Source: CAIYRG01 sp963747255
GTDB lineage: Bacteria; Pseudomonadota; Alphaproteobacteria; Micropepsales; Micropepsaceae
Direction: 5' to 3'
Assembly (NCBI GenBank): GCA_963747255.1
Contig: CAVVEG010000017.1
Coordinates: 682,001 to 746,000, forward strand
Length of the DNA: 64,000 bases
A model generated the notes under the pieces. It saw only the letters and a list, made by a program, of their open reading frames with translations, made no database searches and was not told the origin of the DNA. The number at the start of each line of letters is the position of its first letter. Position 1 is the stretch's first letter. The position numbers were made by a program, and so were the translations under genes. Positions 6,708-15,340 of the stretch are shown in pieces.

Positions 6708-7012
6708 AGACAGCCGATGCTCACCTTGAGGTCATGCTCGGCCATGAGCCATGCCCGGATCTCTTCAAGCGTTGCATCGGAGAACTCTGTGACGTGGCCG
6801 CGCAGCGTCTCCTCGTGGTCCTTGAGCTTGGGCCGCGCACCCGCCGCCCAGGGCCGCGCCGTCGTGATCCCGGTCGTGCGCCGCCGGATCAGCACCTTGT
6901 AAATGTAGGACACATCGACCCGGAACAGCTCGGCCGCCTCTGAAGCAGACATCCCGCCATCGATCGAAACCAGCACGCGATCACGCAAATCCTGCGAATA
7001 TGGCCTGCCCAT
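6587..7012 (-). CDS. IS630 family transposase, OrfA (N-terminal helix-turn-helix part)
   Basis: Encodes the DNA-binding half of the IS630 transposase, starting MGRPYSQDLRDRVL at ATG 7012, with GAGGA just upstream. An ATG at 7024 is also in frame. The helix-turn-helix lies in GMSASEAAELFRVDVSYIYK and a second in the LKDHEETL...TLEEIRAWL region. At the A8 stretch (6667-6674) the frame must change for the ribosome to continue into OrfB; the joined product reads LPLKKKSQHAAEQDR, as in full-length IS630 transposases. Frameshifting at such a run is a known way for IS elements to make the full enzyme, but given the indels elsewhere in this window a sequence error is equally possible. Confidence 0.8.
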   Translation of the reverse strand: MGRPYSQDLRDRVLVSIDGGMSASEAAELFRVDVSYIYKVLIRRRTTGITTARPWAAGARPKLKDHEETLRGHVTEFSDATLEEIRAWLMAEHDLKVSIGCLWNTLKRMRLPLKKSRSTPPSKTAKTSPRSAEPGMRLKAS

Positions 7013-7098
7013 TTTGGTCCTCATCCCGAATCAATCATGAGAACCACGAATCAGAAATCGCCCCGAATAGGAATCCTTCCGATTCAATCTACGCTCTA

Positions 7099-7596
7099 AC
7101 CGCTCTCATTGACCCAAAACATTTTTTCGGAGCGTTGGCAAACCGGGCAATAGCTACGGACGCTGGTCGCGCCGAATGGCCTTCAGCGTCGAGTCGATGC
7201 GACCCGGCTTTTCCGCCGATTGAGTCGAAGATAGGGTGCTGAGGGAGCGCGGCCGGTGTGTTTCCAACGGGAATACTCTGCCCCCCTGCGGAGACGATGC
7301 GGGCGAACTTTGCCGCGGCTCCGCGGACTTCCGAGCCCCCGACCGTTTCGTGGATGAACTAGGGATAGCTGACCGCAGAAATGCCAGATTTGTTTGGTGC
7401 TGGCCGCCGCAATCTTCGGGTGGATGACCCCAAATGGCGTCGCTGTACACGCGATCTGCCCATCGCAGGAAGATGTCGTTAAACGCCCACGACCGGCTGA
7501 TTGGAACGCCTGTCGAACATTCTATGCCCGCACCTTGTGATGAGGTGCGGGCGCTACAGCGAATCGTTAAATGAATCCAGTCGCCTATTTTTTAGA
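7099..7596. other. Intergenic region between IS630 and tRNA-Leu
   Basis: About 500 bp with no recognised gene; the open frames on both strands lack family features and ribosome-binding sites. It contains a perfect 10-bp-stem hairpin at 7526-7552 and an A/T-rich block next to the tRNA 3' end. Its right-hand 90 bp are the flank that is also found, diverged, beside the tRNA-Leu relic at 5818-5909. Confidence 0.5.
7526..7552 (-). terminator. Hairpin downstream of tRNA-Leu, possible terminator
   Basis: Perfect inverted arms gcccgcacct and aggtgcgggc with a seven-base loop, 45 bp downstream of the tRNA-Leu 3' end on the minus strand. It lacks a T-run after the stem, so it may be a processing or pausing structure rather than an intrinsic terminator. 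Confidence 0.4.
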
Positions 7597-7680
7597 TGGT
7601 GCGGTCGAGAAGACTCGAACTTCCACGGGTTGCCCCACTAGCACCTCAAGCTAGCGCGTCTACCGTTCCGCCACGACCGC
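7597..7680 (-). tRNA. tRNA-Leu(GAG)
   Basis: An 84-nt tRNA with CCA encoded at 7597-7599. The acceptor stem GCGGTCG pairs perfectly with CGACCGC. The anticodon stem CTAGC/GCTAG encloses the loop TTGAGGT with anticodon GAG; a variable arm typical of leucine tRNAs and a TTCGAGT T-loop follow. The first 21 nt overlap the 3' end of the upstream siroheme-type gene on the same strand. Confidence 0.95.
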
Positions 7681-8229
7681 ACGGTGGGAGGGGGATTTAA
7701 CAAACGGCGGAACGGTTGGGAAGCTGCGTGCTACTCCAGTCCCCGGATCATGGCGCGTGTCCTTTGCGACACCTCCTCCGGTGGGAGCCCCTGGTCGCGC
7801 CATTTCTGGCGTGCTGCCGAGACCGATTTCGAGAATTTCGCCCCATTCCGGGCCAAAGACGGAGTCGAGATGCTCTCTTACCACCCGCGAGAGCCCCGGA
7901 GCACGTCCGGCGGTCGAAACGGTAATCAGCAAATCGCCCCGCCGCAGCTGGGCTGGCACATGGAAATCGCAGAGTGCAGGTCTGTCTTCGACATTTACCA
8001 GAACACCGGCGGCCCGGGCGGCTTGCACCAATGCCATCGACTCAGTCTCGCCAATCCCGGCCACGAACAGAACAGCAATTCCCGAAAGTCCAGCCGCCGA
8101 ATTTTCGGAAATGACTTTTGGCGAAGAGATTCCTGCCTTCTCCAGCAAAGCAAGGCGGCGCTCCAGCCCGGGGCCACGGCCGGCCACAGCGACAGAAACG
8201 CGCGCTACGTCAATGATTATCGGCAGCAA
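7660..8229 (-). CDS. Siroheme synthase N-terminal domain protein (precorrin-2 dehydrogenase type)
   Basis: A 189-residue protein resembling the NAD-binding dehydrogenase/ferrochelatase domain of CysG, SirC and Met8, which oxidises precorrin-2 to sirohydrochlorin. Evidence is the Rossmann start VSVAVAGRGPGLERRLALLEKAG, the VLVNVEDRPALCDFHVPA segment and RRGDLLITVSTAGRAPGLSRVVREHL. The glycine-rich loop is GRGPG rather than GGGxVA. The start is TTG at 8229 with GGAGAGG upstream. There is no methyltransferase domain or cob/cys gene beside it. Its last seven codons and stop lie inside the tRNA-Leu gene, so the true C-terminus may have been altered. Confidence 0.75.
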   Translation of the reverse strand: MLPIIIDVARVSVAVAGRGPGLERRLALLEKAGISSPKVISENSAAGLSGIAVLFVAGIGETESMALVQAARAAGVLVNVEDRPALCDFHVPAQLRRGDLLITVSTAGRAPGLSRVVREHLDSVFGPEWGEILEIGLGSTPEMARPGAPTGGGVAKDTRHDPGTGVARSFPTVPPFVKSPSHRAVVAER

Positions 8230-8295
8230 CAGCCTCTCCGCGACAGCTGACCTGTTCAGGATACATTAGCTACGGCCGGGCGGAATATATGCGCT

Positions 8296-8976
8296 ATGGT
8301 GGACGCCATGCGCATGCCATCGATCATCGACAGCATTGATTGGAGAATTGAGCCCAACCTGACGGGTTATGAATATGCCGTAGCCGAAATGGAATCCCGT
8401 GTGGAAGCGATCCGGAACGGTGACGCGCCGGAGCAAGTCTGGCTGCTGGAACACCCGCCTCTGTATACCGCCGGAACAAGCGCAAAGGCCGGCGATTTGA
8501 TCGATGGGCGTTTTCCGGTCTTTCAATCGGGACGGGGTGGCCAGTACACCTATCACGGTCCCGGCCAGCGCGTTGCCTATGTGATGCTCGATCTGAGGCG
8601 CCGGCTGCCGGACGTTCGCCGTTACATCGAGAATTTGGAGGAATGGCTGATCCGGACCCTGATGCTTTTGGGGATCAAGGGCGAAAGACGGCCCGGCCGG
8701 ATCGGTATCTGGGTTTGTCACGGCGATGGCACGGAGGACAAGATCGCCGCCATCGGGGTGAGGCTGCGACATTGGGTCAGCTTCCATGGCGTCAGCTTGA
8801 ATGTGGATCCCGAGCTCGGTCATTTCGCGGGCATCATCCCCTGCGGGATCAGAGATGCGCGATTGGGTGTCACAAGCCTCGCGGCGCTCGGGATTCCAGC
8901 AAGCATGACAACGGTTGACGAGGCGCTCAGGATCGCTTTTCAGGACGTGTTCGGGCCCATCCGGCAGGCCGGATAA
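8296..8976 (+). CDS. lipB: Octanoyl-[acyl-carrier-protein]:protein octanoyltransferase
   Basis: A 226-residue LipB, which moves octanoyl groups from acyl carrier protein to the lipoyl domains of 2-oxoacid dehydrogenases and GcvH as the first step of endogenous lipoate synthesis. Key motifs: GRGGQYTYHGPGQ at 79-91, Lys149 in DKIAAIGVRL, and the acyl-accepting Cys183 in IIPCGI. The Lys-Cys distance (34 residues) equals that of E. coli LipB. SFHGVSLNV at 162-170 is also typical. The start could be the ATG at 8296, 8308 or 8314. It converges on the acylphosphatase gene with no bases between the two stop codons. Confidence 0.95.
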   Translation: MVDAMRMPSIIDSIDWRIEPNLTGYEYAVAEMESRVEAIRNGDAPEQVWLLEHPPLYTAGTSAKAGDLIDGRFPVFQSGRGGQYTYHGPGQRVAYVMLDLRRRLPDVRRYIENLEEWLIRTLMLLGIKGERRPGRIGIWVCHGDGTEDKIAAIGVRLRHWVSFHGVSLNVDPELGHFAGIIPCGIRDARLGVTSLAALGIPASMTTVDEALRIAFQDVFGPIRQAG

Positions 8977-9264
8977 TCAGAGTGAGGGCCGGCGAACGAA
9001 GCCGATCGATTCCGGCGGATCGGTTGGTTGCAGGTTGACGGCGGTGACCCGGGCGCCTTGTGGGCCCTTCATGCACAACGCTATGAATTCTTCGACGTGA
9101 TGTGAGGGACCGTGGGCAACAGCCTCGACCGAACCGTCAGAGCGATTTCTCACCCAGCCTCTGAGTTTCCGTCCGTTCGCCTCCCGCATGGCAAAGTCCC
9201 GGAAGCCGCAGCCCTGGACCTGCCCCTCGATCCGGATGTTCATGGTGGTGATTTCGTCGCTCAT
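8977..9264 (-). CDS. acyP: Acylphosphatase
   Basis: A 95-residue acylphosphatase, which hydrolyses carboxyl-phosphate bonds such as acetyl phosphate. The catalytic Arg22 (in CGFRDF) and Asn40 (in GWVRNRSDGSVEA) are present at the usual spacing. The loop normally VQGVGFR reads VQGCGFR. The ATG at 9264 was chosen because the family begins only 5-10 residues before the first strand; the frame extends further upstream without homology and into the tetR gene. It ends directly against lipB and begins 10 bp after the tetR stop, so it is likely co-transcribed with tetR. Confidence 0.88.
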   Translation of the reverse strand: MSDEITTMNIRIEGQVQGCGFRDFAMREANGRKLRGWVRNRSDGSVEAVAHGPSHHVEEFIALCMKGPQGARVTAVNLQPTDPPESIGFVRRPSL

Positions 9265-9274
9265 GCGGTCTGGG

Positions 9275-9901
9275 CTAATAATTGACCGCGATGGGGCGCG
9301 TTTCTCCCGCCAATGCGCGATAGCCATTAAGCGTAAATTCGGTTGCGGACTGCGCCGCACCTTCAAGGCTGCTCGAATTTGGCAGAGTTTCGGCTAATCC
9401 CCAGGCCAATCCCCACACTGCGCACGCCAGAACCTGGGCGTTAACCGGGGGAAGAACACCTCGCCCGATCGCGGCCTCTATGTCATGCTTCAATTCACTT
9501 AAGCCAAGGCTGTCCGGCTGGGAACGCAAGAGGTCCGGGCCAATGCCGGCGGCGCGCCTCTCGGCAACAAAAGCAAAGAACGCAGTGAAAGTACCCAGGA
9601 AGAACGCTTCCGCGGACTTCGCCTTTTGTCTCGCCTGCCGCATCGCGGGACCGACAACCTGCACCGCCTCCTGGCAGAGCGCCTGAAAGACCTCCTCCTT
9701 TGAACGGAAGTAATTGTAAAATGTCCCCGCCGCGAGCGGCGTTGCCCGAATAATGTCACGGACCCTGGCTGCCCCATAGCCCATCTCGGCGAACACTTTG
9801 CGCGCTCCGTCAAGGATCATTCGCCGATTCTGCGCCTTGATCAGAGCTCGCTTACCCTGGGGGGCGACAGTCTTTTTCAGGCGAATTGGGACAACCAGCA
9901 T
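9275..9901 (-). CDS. TetR/AcrR family transcriptional regulator
   Basis: A 208-residue repressor-type protein. The N-terminal helix-turn-helix spans about residues 25-72: RRMILDGARKVFAEMGYGAARVRDIIRA, then AAGTFYNYFRSKEEVFQAL, which is the TetR recognition-helix signature. The C-terminal ligand-binding half is not assignable to a subfamily. A basic stretch of about 22 residues precedes the domain. It lies immediately upstream of acyP on the same strand; its targets are unknown. Confidence 0.88.
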   Translation of the reverse strand: MLVVPIRLKKTVAPQGKRALIKAQNRRMILDGARKVFAEMGYGAARVRDIIRATPLAAGTFYNYFRSKEEVFQALCQEAVQVVGPAMRQARQKAKSAEAFFLGTFTAFFAFVAERRAAGIGPDLLRSQPDSLGLSELKHDIEAAIGRGVLPPVNAQVLACAVWGLAWGLAETLPNSSSLEGAAQSATEFTLNGYRALAGETRPIAVNY

Positions 9902-9931
9902 CGCGGAATTCTAGCCGATCCAGACGGCCCG

Positions 9932-10643
9932 TCAAACCGCCCGGGCCAAGCCTAAAAATTGAGCAATTACAGAGAGATCTGTCAATTTTTTTGAATTCAG
10001 GGAAGCGACTTCGGGAGCCTCGCCCCAAATCTCCGACTGGTACTTGCTGTCGAGTTCGGCAGCCTCGAATGCCTGGCGAACATCAATTCGTTCTTCAAAC
10101 AGAGCCAAAGCCAGAACGGCCGATCCCAGAATGTTTGCAGCGGCAACCAAGCCGGCAAGAGCAAAGGGGTCAAGCTTCGCAAGGAAAGATTTCAGCCCGG
10201 CAAAATCATCGGCGCGCGGAACGACTGCCGTAATTGTAAATCGGACAGCAAAATGAATCCCATATCTCGCCTCAGCCCACTCCAACAGGGGCGCCCAAAG
10301 AGCAGATTGCCGTTCGACCAGTGTGGGGGGGGCAGGTGCCCGGAAACAAAGCAGATCGCCGGCTGCAAAGTTGAGCATTTCCTTAACCGCCACTTCCCGA
10401 TTTGCTGAAACCAGGTCTATCGCGGTGTTCGCGAGCCGGATTAGCCCAATACCCTCGGATCGCATCGCGTCGGCCCGGCTGCGCCATTCTTTGGCGACTG
10501 CGCCGGCGAGGCTCTCCGATGGGAGCATCAGAGAATTGCCCGCCGGGGTTTTCGCCGGGGTTTCGCCCAGTCAGAATCTGCCAGTTACCGGGAGCGACCT
10601 CCCGCGGCCGCGCCTCACGGTGGGAGTGAGCCCTGGTTTTCAT
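9932..10643 (-). CDS. ATP12 family F1-ATPase assembly chaperone (reading frame broken once)
   Basis: ATP12 proteins bind the F1 alpha subunit during ATP synthase assembly in mitochondria and Alphaproteobacteria. The C-terminal 198 residues match (LMLPSESLAGAVAKEWRSR, RLANTAIDLV, the FAAGDLLCFRA segment, then WAPLLEWAEARYGI). The expected N-terminus lies in another frame from ATG 10643, which overlaps the rluC stop as ATGA and ends WQILTGRNPG. The frames join within 10541-10569, where a 12-bp GC-rich unit is repeated; removing one base gives the expected GRNPGKTPAGNSLMLP. The break is probably a sequence error, though a slippage pseudogene is possible. Confidence 0.8.
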
Positions 10644-11630
10644 CTTTCAAATGGATCTGCAAGCCGGTCCGAATTGAAGCCGAAGAGCTTCCAGGCGCGC
10701 GTCATATGGGGGGGCAAACTTGCGGTAACCGCCAACCTGCCACCATCGGGATGGGCTATGTCGATCGCGCGCGCGTGCAGATGCAGCCTATTTTCAAGCT
10801 CGCCCAAACCTGCGGCTTGGTCACCTCCATATTTCAGATCACCGACCACAGGTGTCCCGATATGAGCGAGGTGCGCCCGCAACTGATGCGTTCGGCCCGT
10901 CACTGGCCTCAGGGCAACCCAGGCATACTGATCGGCCGCGGAATCGATCACGACATAATATGTCAGGGCAGATTTTCCGGTTTCGGAGGCTTCTACCGAC
11001 ACCACCATTCGCTCATCCGTTCCCCTGGACCCGAACCCCTGCTGTTTTTCCAAAACGGTTCGAATTGAACCGCTTCGCGGTGCAGGTACGCCCCTGGTGA
11101 GCGCCCAGTAGGTCTTCCGCGCATCACGGTGGCGCAGAGATTTGGGAAAGGGCCGCCGCAGCAGGAACGGTTCGCGCAATGATCAGCACCCCTGACGTAT
11201 CCCGGTCCAACCTGTGCACCAGCCTGGGACGCTGGCGTTTGTTGTCCTGCAACGCGTCGAGCATTCCATCGATATGCCGCGTCACACCCGAACCGCCCTG
11301 TGTCGGGATGCCGCCGGGCTTGTTCAGAACGATCACGGAAGGATCTTCGTAGATCACGAGGCTTCGCAACCATTCCCTGTCGCTTCCGCTGACCGGTTTG
11401 GCCGACGCTGACGTTTTGGGGAGAAGCGATTTGAGCTGAGGCGGAATCCGTATCAGTTGCCCGGATTGGATCCGGTCAGCGGCACGGGCGCGCCGGCCGT
11501 CAATTCTGATTTGTCCGCTGCGAAGCAGCTTTTCGAGAGGGCCATGGCCAAGCGCGGGGTAATGGCGCCTGAACCAGCGGTCGAGGCGCAAACCCTCCTC
11601 TTCTTCGGCTACCGCAACGCTTTGGGTCAC
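10640..11630 (-). CDS. rluC: RluC/RluD-family 23S rRNA pseudouridine synthase (reading frame broken once)
   Basis: Starts at GTG 11630, whose GTGA overlaps the restored rarA stop. An N-terminal S4 RNA-binding domain (LRLDRWFRRHYPALGHGPLE, LLRSGQIRIDGRRA) is followed by the catalytic core with RLVHRLDRDTSGVL containing the catalytic Asp, then DARKTYWALTRGVP, and the GRTHQLRAHLAHIGTPVVGD motif. The frame breaks near 11140-11152 at a C-run: deleting one C restores LSKSLRHRDARKTYW. Restored length is about 329 residues, normal for RluC. Such enzymes modify uridines in 23S rRNA; which positions this one targets cannot be told. It overlaps the ATP12 gene by ATGA. Confidence 0.88.
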
Positions 11631-12938
11631 TGCGCGGCGCCCGTTTTGGCCCGCAGTCGAGCCCAGTAAGCCAGTCTTTTTGCGATTTCTTTTTCGAAGC
11701 CAGTATCGCGCGGGCTGGTAAAATTCCTGCCTCGTCATTTCCGCCGGAAAGTAATTCTGGCCTGAAAACGCATTCTCTGTCGCATGATCATATTGGTAAC
11801 CGGCGCCGTAGCCGAGCTCGCGCATCAATCCCGTGGGTGCATTCAGAATGTGAGGTGGAGGGGCAAGCGAGCCGTGTTCACGAGCGGCCATCGACGCGGA
11901 ACCCATGGCTGAATAGACGGCATTCGATTTGGGCGCCGATGCCAGATAAAGGACCGCCTGCGCAATGGCCAGTTCGCCTTCCGGGGAACCGAGAAAATCG
12001 TAGGCATCTTTTGCAGCGATTGCCTGCTGGAGCGCCTGCGGATCGGCCAGGCCGATGTCTTCGGACGCGGCACGCACAAGACGGCGAACGATATAAAGCG
12101 GCGATTCCCCACCCGAAATCATGCGGGCGAGCCAGTAGAGCGCAGCATCCGGATCAGACCCGCGTATGGATTTGTGAAGCGCCGAGATCAGGTTGTAATG
12201 CTCGTCGCGGCTCTTGTCGTAAACAGGCGCCCGCTTCTGAACCAATCGGATTAATGTCTCGGTATCCAAAGAAGGTGGGACCTGGACTTGCGCCACTTCC
12301 TCGGCGAGGTTCAGGAGATACCGGCCATCGCCATCTGCCATCGCTCTCATCGTCGCGCGCGCCTGTTCGTCCAGAAGAAGCGGATGCCCGTAGAATTGCT
12401 CGGCCCGCCGCAGCAACTGTTCGAGATCCTCGTCATCCAGCCGGCGGAGCACCAAAACCCTGGCCCGCGAAAGCAATGCGCCATTCAATTCGAAGGAAGG
12501 GTTCTCCGTTGTCGCACCAATAAGCGTGATCGTGCCGTCCTCCATGACCGGCAAAAACGAATCCTGCTGCGTTCGGTTAAAGCGGTGGATCTCGTCAACA
12601 AACAGCAATGTGCCCTCACCCACCCGCCGGCGTGCACGGGCGGCTTCAAACGTCTTCTTCAGATCGGCCACACCCGAGAAAACTGCGGATAACTGGACGA
12701 AATTCAGTTTGAATGCGGTCGAAAGCAGCCGCGCGATCGTGGTCTTGCCAGTGCCCGGAGGGCCCCAAAAAATGAGAGATGACAGCCTGCCGGCCGAGAT
12801 CATCCGCGAAATCGGACCATCGGGCCCAAGCAGATGATCCTGCCCCACCACTTCGCCGAGCTTCTTCGGCCGAAGCCGGTCCGCCAAGGGACGCGGAGCA
12901 TCCTTTTCCAAACCAGCGGCGCCAAACAGATCCGTCAT
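11627..12938 (-). CDS. rarA: Replication-associated recombination protein A (reading frame broken near the end)
   Basis: AAA+ ATPase of the RarA/MgsA/WRNIP1 family, which acts at stalled replication forks. Walker A is at 59-67 (GPPGTGKTT) and Walker B at 111-116 (LLFVDE), followed by IHRFNRTQQD and the sensor GATTENPSFELN. The C-terminal family core includes ALHKSIRGSDPDAALYWLAR and GAGYQYDH. As given, the frame runs on into rluC, but at about 11704-11712 adding one base restores the family C-terminus DTGFEKEIAKRLAYWARLR and a TGA at 11627-11629 that overlaps the rluC GTG. The apparent RarA-RluC fusion is therefore an artefact or a mutation, not a natural fusion. Confidence 0.9.
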
Positions 12939-13033
12939 GATTGCAGATTACAGGCTGCGCTATGCGCGAGCCAAACGCCAAAGATCAATATCATGAAGCC
13001 CGCAACCGGACTTCAGTTCGAAATACCGGCCCG

Positions 13034-14390
13034 CTATTGCACGTTCAACTGCAAAACACGATCACCGCGCTGAAACGCCATCAGCCACGAGTCGCTCGCG
13101 GACAGCCCCCGTTTCAATTGGCCGACATTCACAATGGAATCACCGTTCAACTGCCGTACGATGTCGCCCGACTGAATTCCAAAACGGGCGGCTTGTGATG
13201 CACGTTCGACCGCCGTCACCACGACTCCATGGGCCATCATGTCCATCTGCATTTCATCGGCGAGCGCGGGCGTAATATTGGCAACCCTGGCTCCTTGCAT
13301 GGGGTTGAGGCCGGAGATGACGACTTCGTCACGTCCCTGATCGGGGGGCAGCGCAATTCTCGTGGTGGCATCACGCATCGCGCCGGAACGCCAGTAACGC
13401 ACGTTGACCGTATCGCCGGCACGATGCGTCACCACGCGATAGCGCAGTGCGTTGGAGTCCGTGATCGGAAAACCATCGATTGCCAGGATTACATCGCCCC
13501 TGGTCAATCCCGCCTGTGCAGCGGACTCGCGGGTAGATCTGTGAGACCAGCACACCTTCCGGACGTTGCAGGCCAAGCGCCTTGCCAATTTCTGCCGTGA
13601 CGGCCTGACCATCGGCACCGAACCAGGGCCGCTTGATTCCGCCGCCAAGAGCGCCATCAACGACTACACGCGCCATATTGGACGGTATGGCGAAACCGAT
13701 TCCGATATTGCCCCCGGATGAAGATACGATCGATGAATTGATCCCGATCAGCTTGCCGTCAATGCTGACGAGAGCGCCCCCGGAATTCCCGGGATTGATC
13801 GCCGCATCCGTCTGGATGAAGAATTGGTAATCCGATGCGCCACCATTCGAACGCGCGAGAGCAGAAACAATCCCGCTGGTCACTGTCTGCCCAACGCCAA
13901 ACGGATCGCCGATCGCCAGCACCAGGTCTCCCACCTGCAATTTATCGCTATCGCCCAATTCGAGTGCGGGCAGCTTCTCGCCTTTGGTATCGATCCGGAG
14001 CACCGCAAGATCGGTCCTGGGATCGGCCAGCACCACTTTGGCCTGATACTCGCGCCGATCCTGAAGGGCAACCTGGATGTCCTGTCCGCCCTCAATCACG
14101 TGATTATTGGTAATGATGATGCCCTCCGGGCGAATGATCACGCCTGATCCGAGCGACTGCTCCACCCGGTTGCGCATGGGGCTTGCGCCAAAGAACTGTT
14201 GGAATATCGGATCGACTGGCTGTCTGATTACGCGCCGTGCGTACACGTTCACGACGGCAGGCGCCACCTTTGATACGACTGGTGCAAACGACAGCTGGAT
14301 TTGAGCCGGGGTTTGTGGAACGGCGCGTTCAGCCCCTACCGCCCCGACGCCCATGGCCAAAGCCGCCATCGCGGCCAACAGCAGCCGCAT
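13034..14390 (-). CDS. DegP/DegQ-like periplasmic serine protease (reading frame broken once)
   Basis: A Do/HtrA-type protease of about 452 residues. The start is ATG 14390 with GGATCGGAG upstream, giving a signal peptide (residues 1-20). The trypsin-like domain carries the triad His97 (TNNHVIEGG), Asp127 (RTDLAVLRID) and Ser203 (NPGNSGGALV). Two PDZ domains follow (ESAAQAGLTRGDVILAIDG, and RFGIQSGDIVRQLNG). The frame breaks around 13530-13537, within the first PDZ domain; a one-base correction joins QIYPR to ESAAQAGL. Such enzymes degrade or chaperone misfolded envelope proteins. It lies between the translation cluster and rarA, a common place in Alphaproteobacteria. Confidence 0.9.
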
Positions 14391-14569
14391 CTCCGATCCT
14401 CCGTGTTTTCTGAGCGAGGCATATAGTAGCAGGATCAAAAAAATAAAGTGCAAAACAGCATCTGTGCCCGTTACAGCCCGGGTTAAATTCCTGCAATGAC
14501 GCACTTAATGCGATCAGGCGCGCGGTTGGGGAATCCGGATCTGTTGAGTCCGACTGAACTGCGCGGCGA

Positions 14570-15307
14570 TTGCGCGGGATCGCGAAACCGGACAGCATCT
14601 GCGGATTCGAAACGAAAACCGCTTGTGCCAGTTTGAATTTCCTCGAAATCGCGCTCCTTGCCGTTCCGATTGTCCTCGCCGTCACCTTCCACGAGGCTGC
14701 GCACGGATTCGTGGCGCTGTTCTTCGGGGACGACACCGCAAAGCAGGCAGGACGGCTGACCCTCAATCCGCTGAAACATGTGGACCCGTTCGGAACAATT
14801 CTCCTGCCACTGCTGTTGATCGTCTCGCATGCCGGGTTCCTGTTTGGTTACGCCAAACCAGTCCCGGTCAATTTCGGGGCACTGAGAAATCCGCGTTGGG
14901 ACATGTTGTGGGTGGCTGCCGCCGGCCCGCTGATGAACGTCGCGCTCGCGCTCGTCTCGACGGCGTTGTTCTACGCGGTGAACAATTCGTCCGTGGACGG
15001 CACATCCGGGATGCTGAGAGATGTCGTGCTGCTCTCGGTGCAGCTCAACATCGTGCTCGCGATCTTCAACATGCTGCCGCTGCCCCCCCTTGACGGGAGC
15101 AAGGTGGTGGCGGCGTTTCTTCCCGGTTCCATCATGCGGCCCTATCTGGCATTTGGGCGCTACGGAATGGGACTGCTCCTGCTTCTGCTGATCGTACTGC
15201 CTCTGGTCTCGGCGCGCACCGGGATAGGGCTCGACTTATTTGGCGTACTTGTGCAACGCCCGGCCGATTGGCTGATCCGCGGATTGCTTGGCGCGGCGGC
15301 GGGATAG
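14570..15307 (+). CDS. Site-2 protease (M50) family membrane metalloprotease
   Basis: A polytopic membrane protein with the zinc-binding HEAAH motif (residues 41-45 from TTG 14570) inside the first hydrophobic segment and the second metal-site motif LPLPPLDGSKV near residue 170. Between them are the family segments AGRLTLNPLKHVDPFGTILLP and GYAKPVPVN. There are about five membrane segments and no PDZ domain, so it belongs to the short YwhC/Rip-like group rather than RseP. The exact start is uncertain: no ATG fits, and a second TTG at 14633 directly before the first helix is possible. It converges on rplQ. Confidence 0.85.
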   Translation: MRGIAKPDSICGFETKTACASLNFLEIALLAVPIVLAVTFHEAAHGFVALFFGDDTAKQAGRLTLNPLKHVDPFGTILLPLLLIVSHAGFLFGYAKPVPVNFGALRNPRWDMLWVAAAGPLMNVALALVSTALFYAVNNSSVDGTSGMLRDVVLLSVQLNIVLAIFNMLPLPPLDGSKVVAAFLPGSIMRPYLAFGRYGMGLLLLLLIVLPLVSARTGIGLDLFGVLVQRPADWLIRGLLGAAAG

Positions 15308-15340
15308 GCGCAAACGCCGCCCGCCGCATAGCTTGTCGGA

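Larger units (their letters stand above)
6053..7098 (-). mobile_element. IS630-family insertion sequence with TA target duplication
   Basis: The element spans 6055-7096 (1042 bp) between TA dinucleotides at 6053-6054 and 7097-7098, the usual IS630 target duplication. The ends are imperfect inverted repeats: both begin GAGC just inside the TA and share AAT.GG further in. It encodes a transposase in two overlapping frames joined at an A8 run (6667-6674). Length, ends, target and the DD34E transposase agree with IS630. It is inserted between the tRNA-Leu relic and the intact tRNA-Leu. Confidence 0.85.

Noticed and set aside
7154..7450. A 98-codon minus-strand open frame between IS630 and tRNA-Leu
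   Set aside because: Low-complexity Ser/Arg/Pro composition, no start site support and no similarity; typical GC-rich spurious frame.
5895..7611. A live integrative element bounded by tRNA-Leu direct repeats
   Set aside because: No integrase or cargo lies between the repeats, only IS630 and non-coding DNA, and the left copy looks like a decayed tRNA rather than a clean attachment site.
10640..11179. A separate short pseudouridine synthase gene starting at 11179
   Set aside because: It is the C-terminal half of rluC after a one-base frame break, not an independent gene.
11124..12938. A natural RarA-RluC fusion protein
   Set aside because: A one-base correction near 11707 restores the conserved RarA C-terminus and a stop that overlaps the rluC start; the fused region does not resemble either family.
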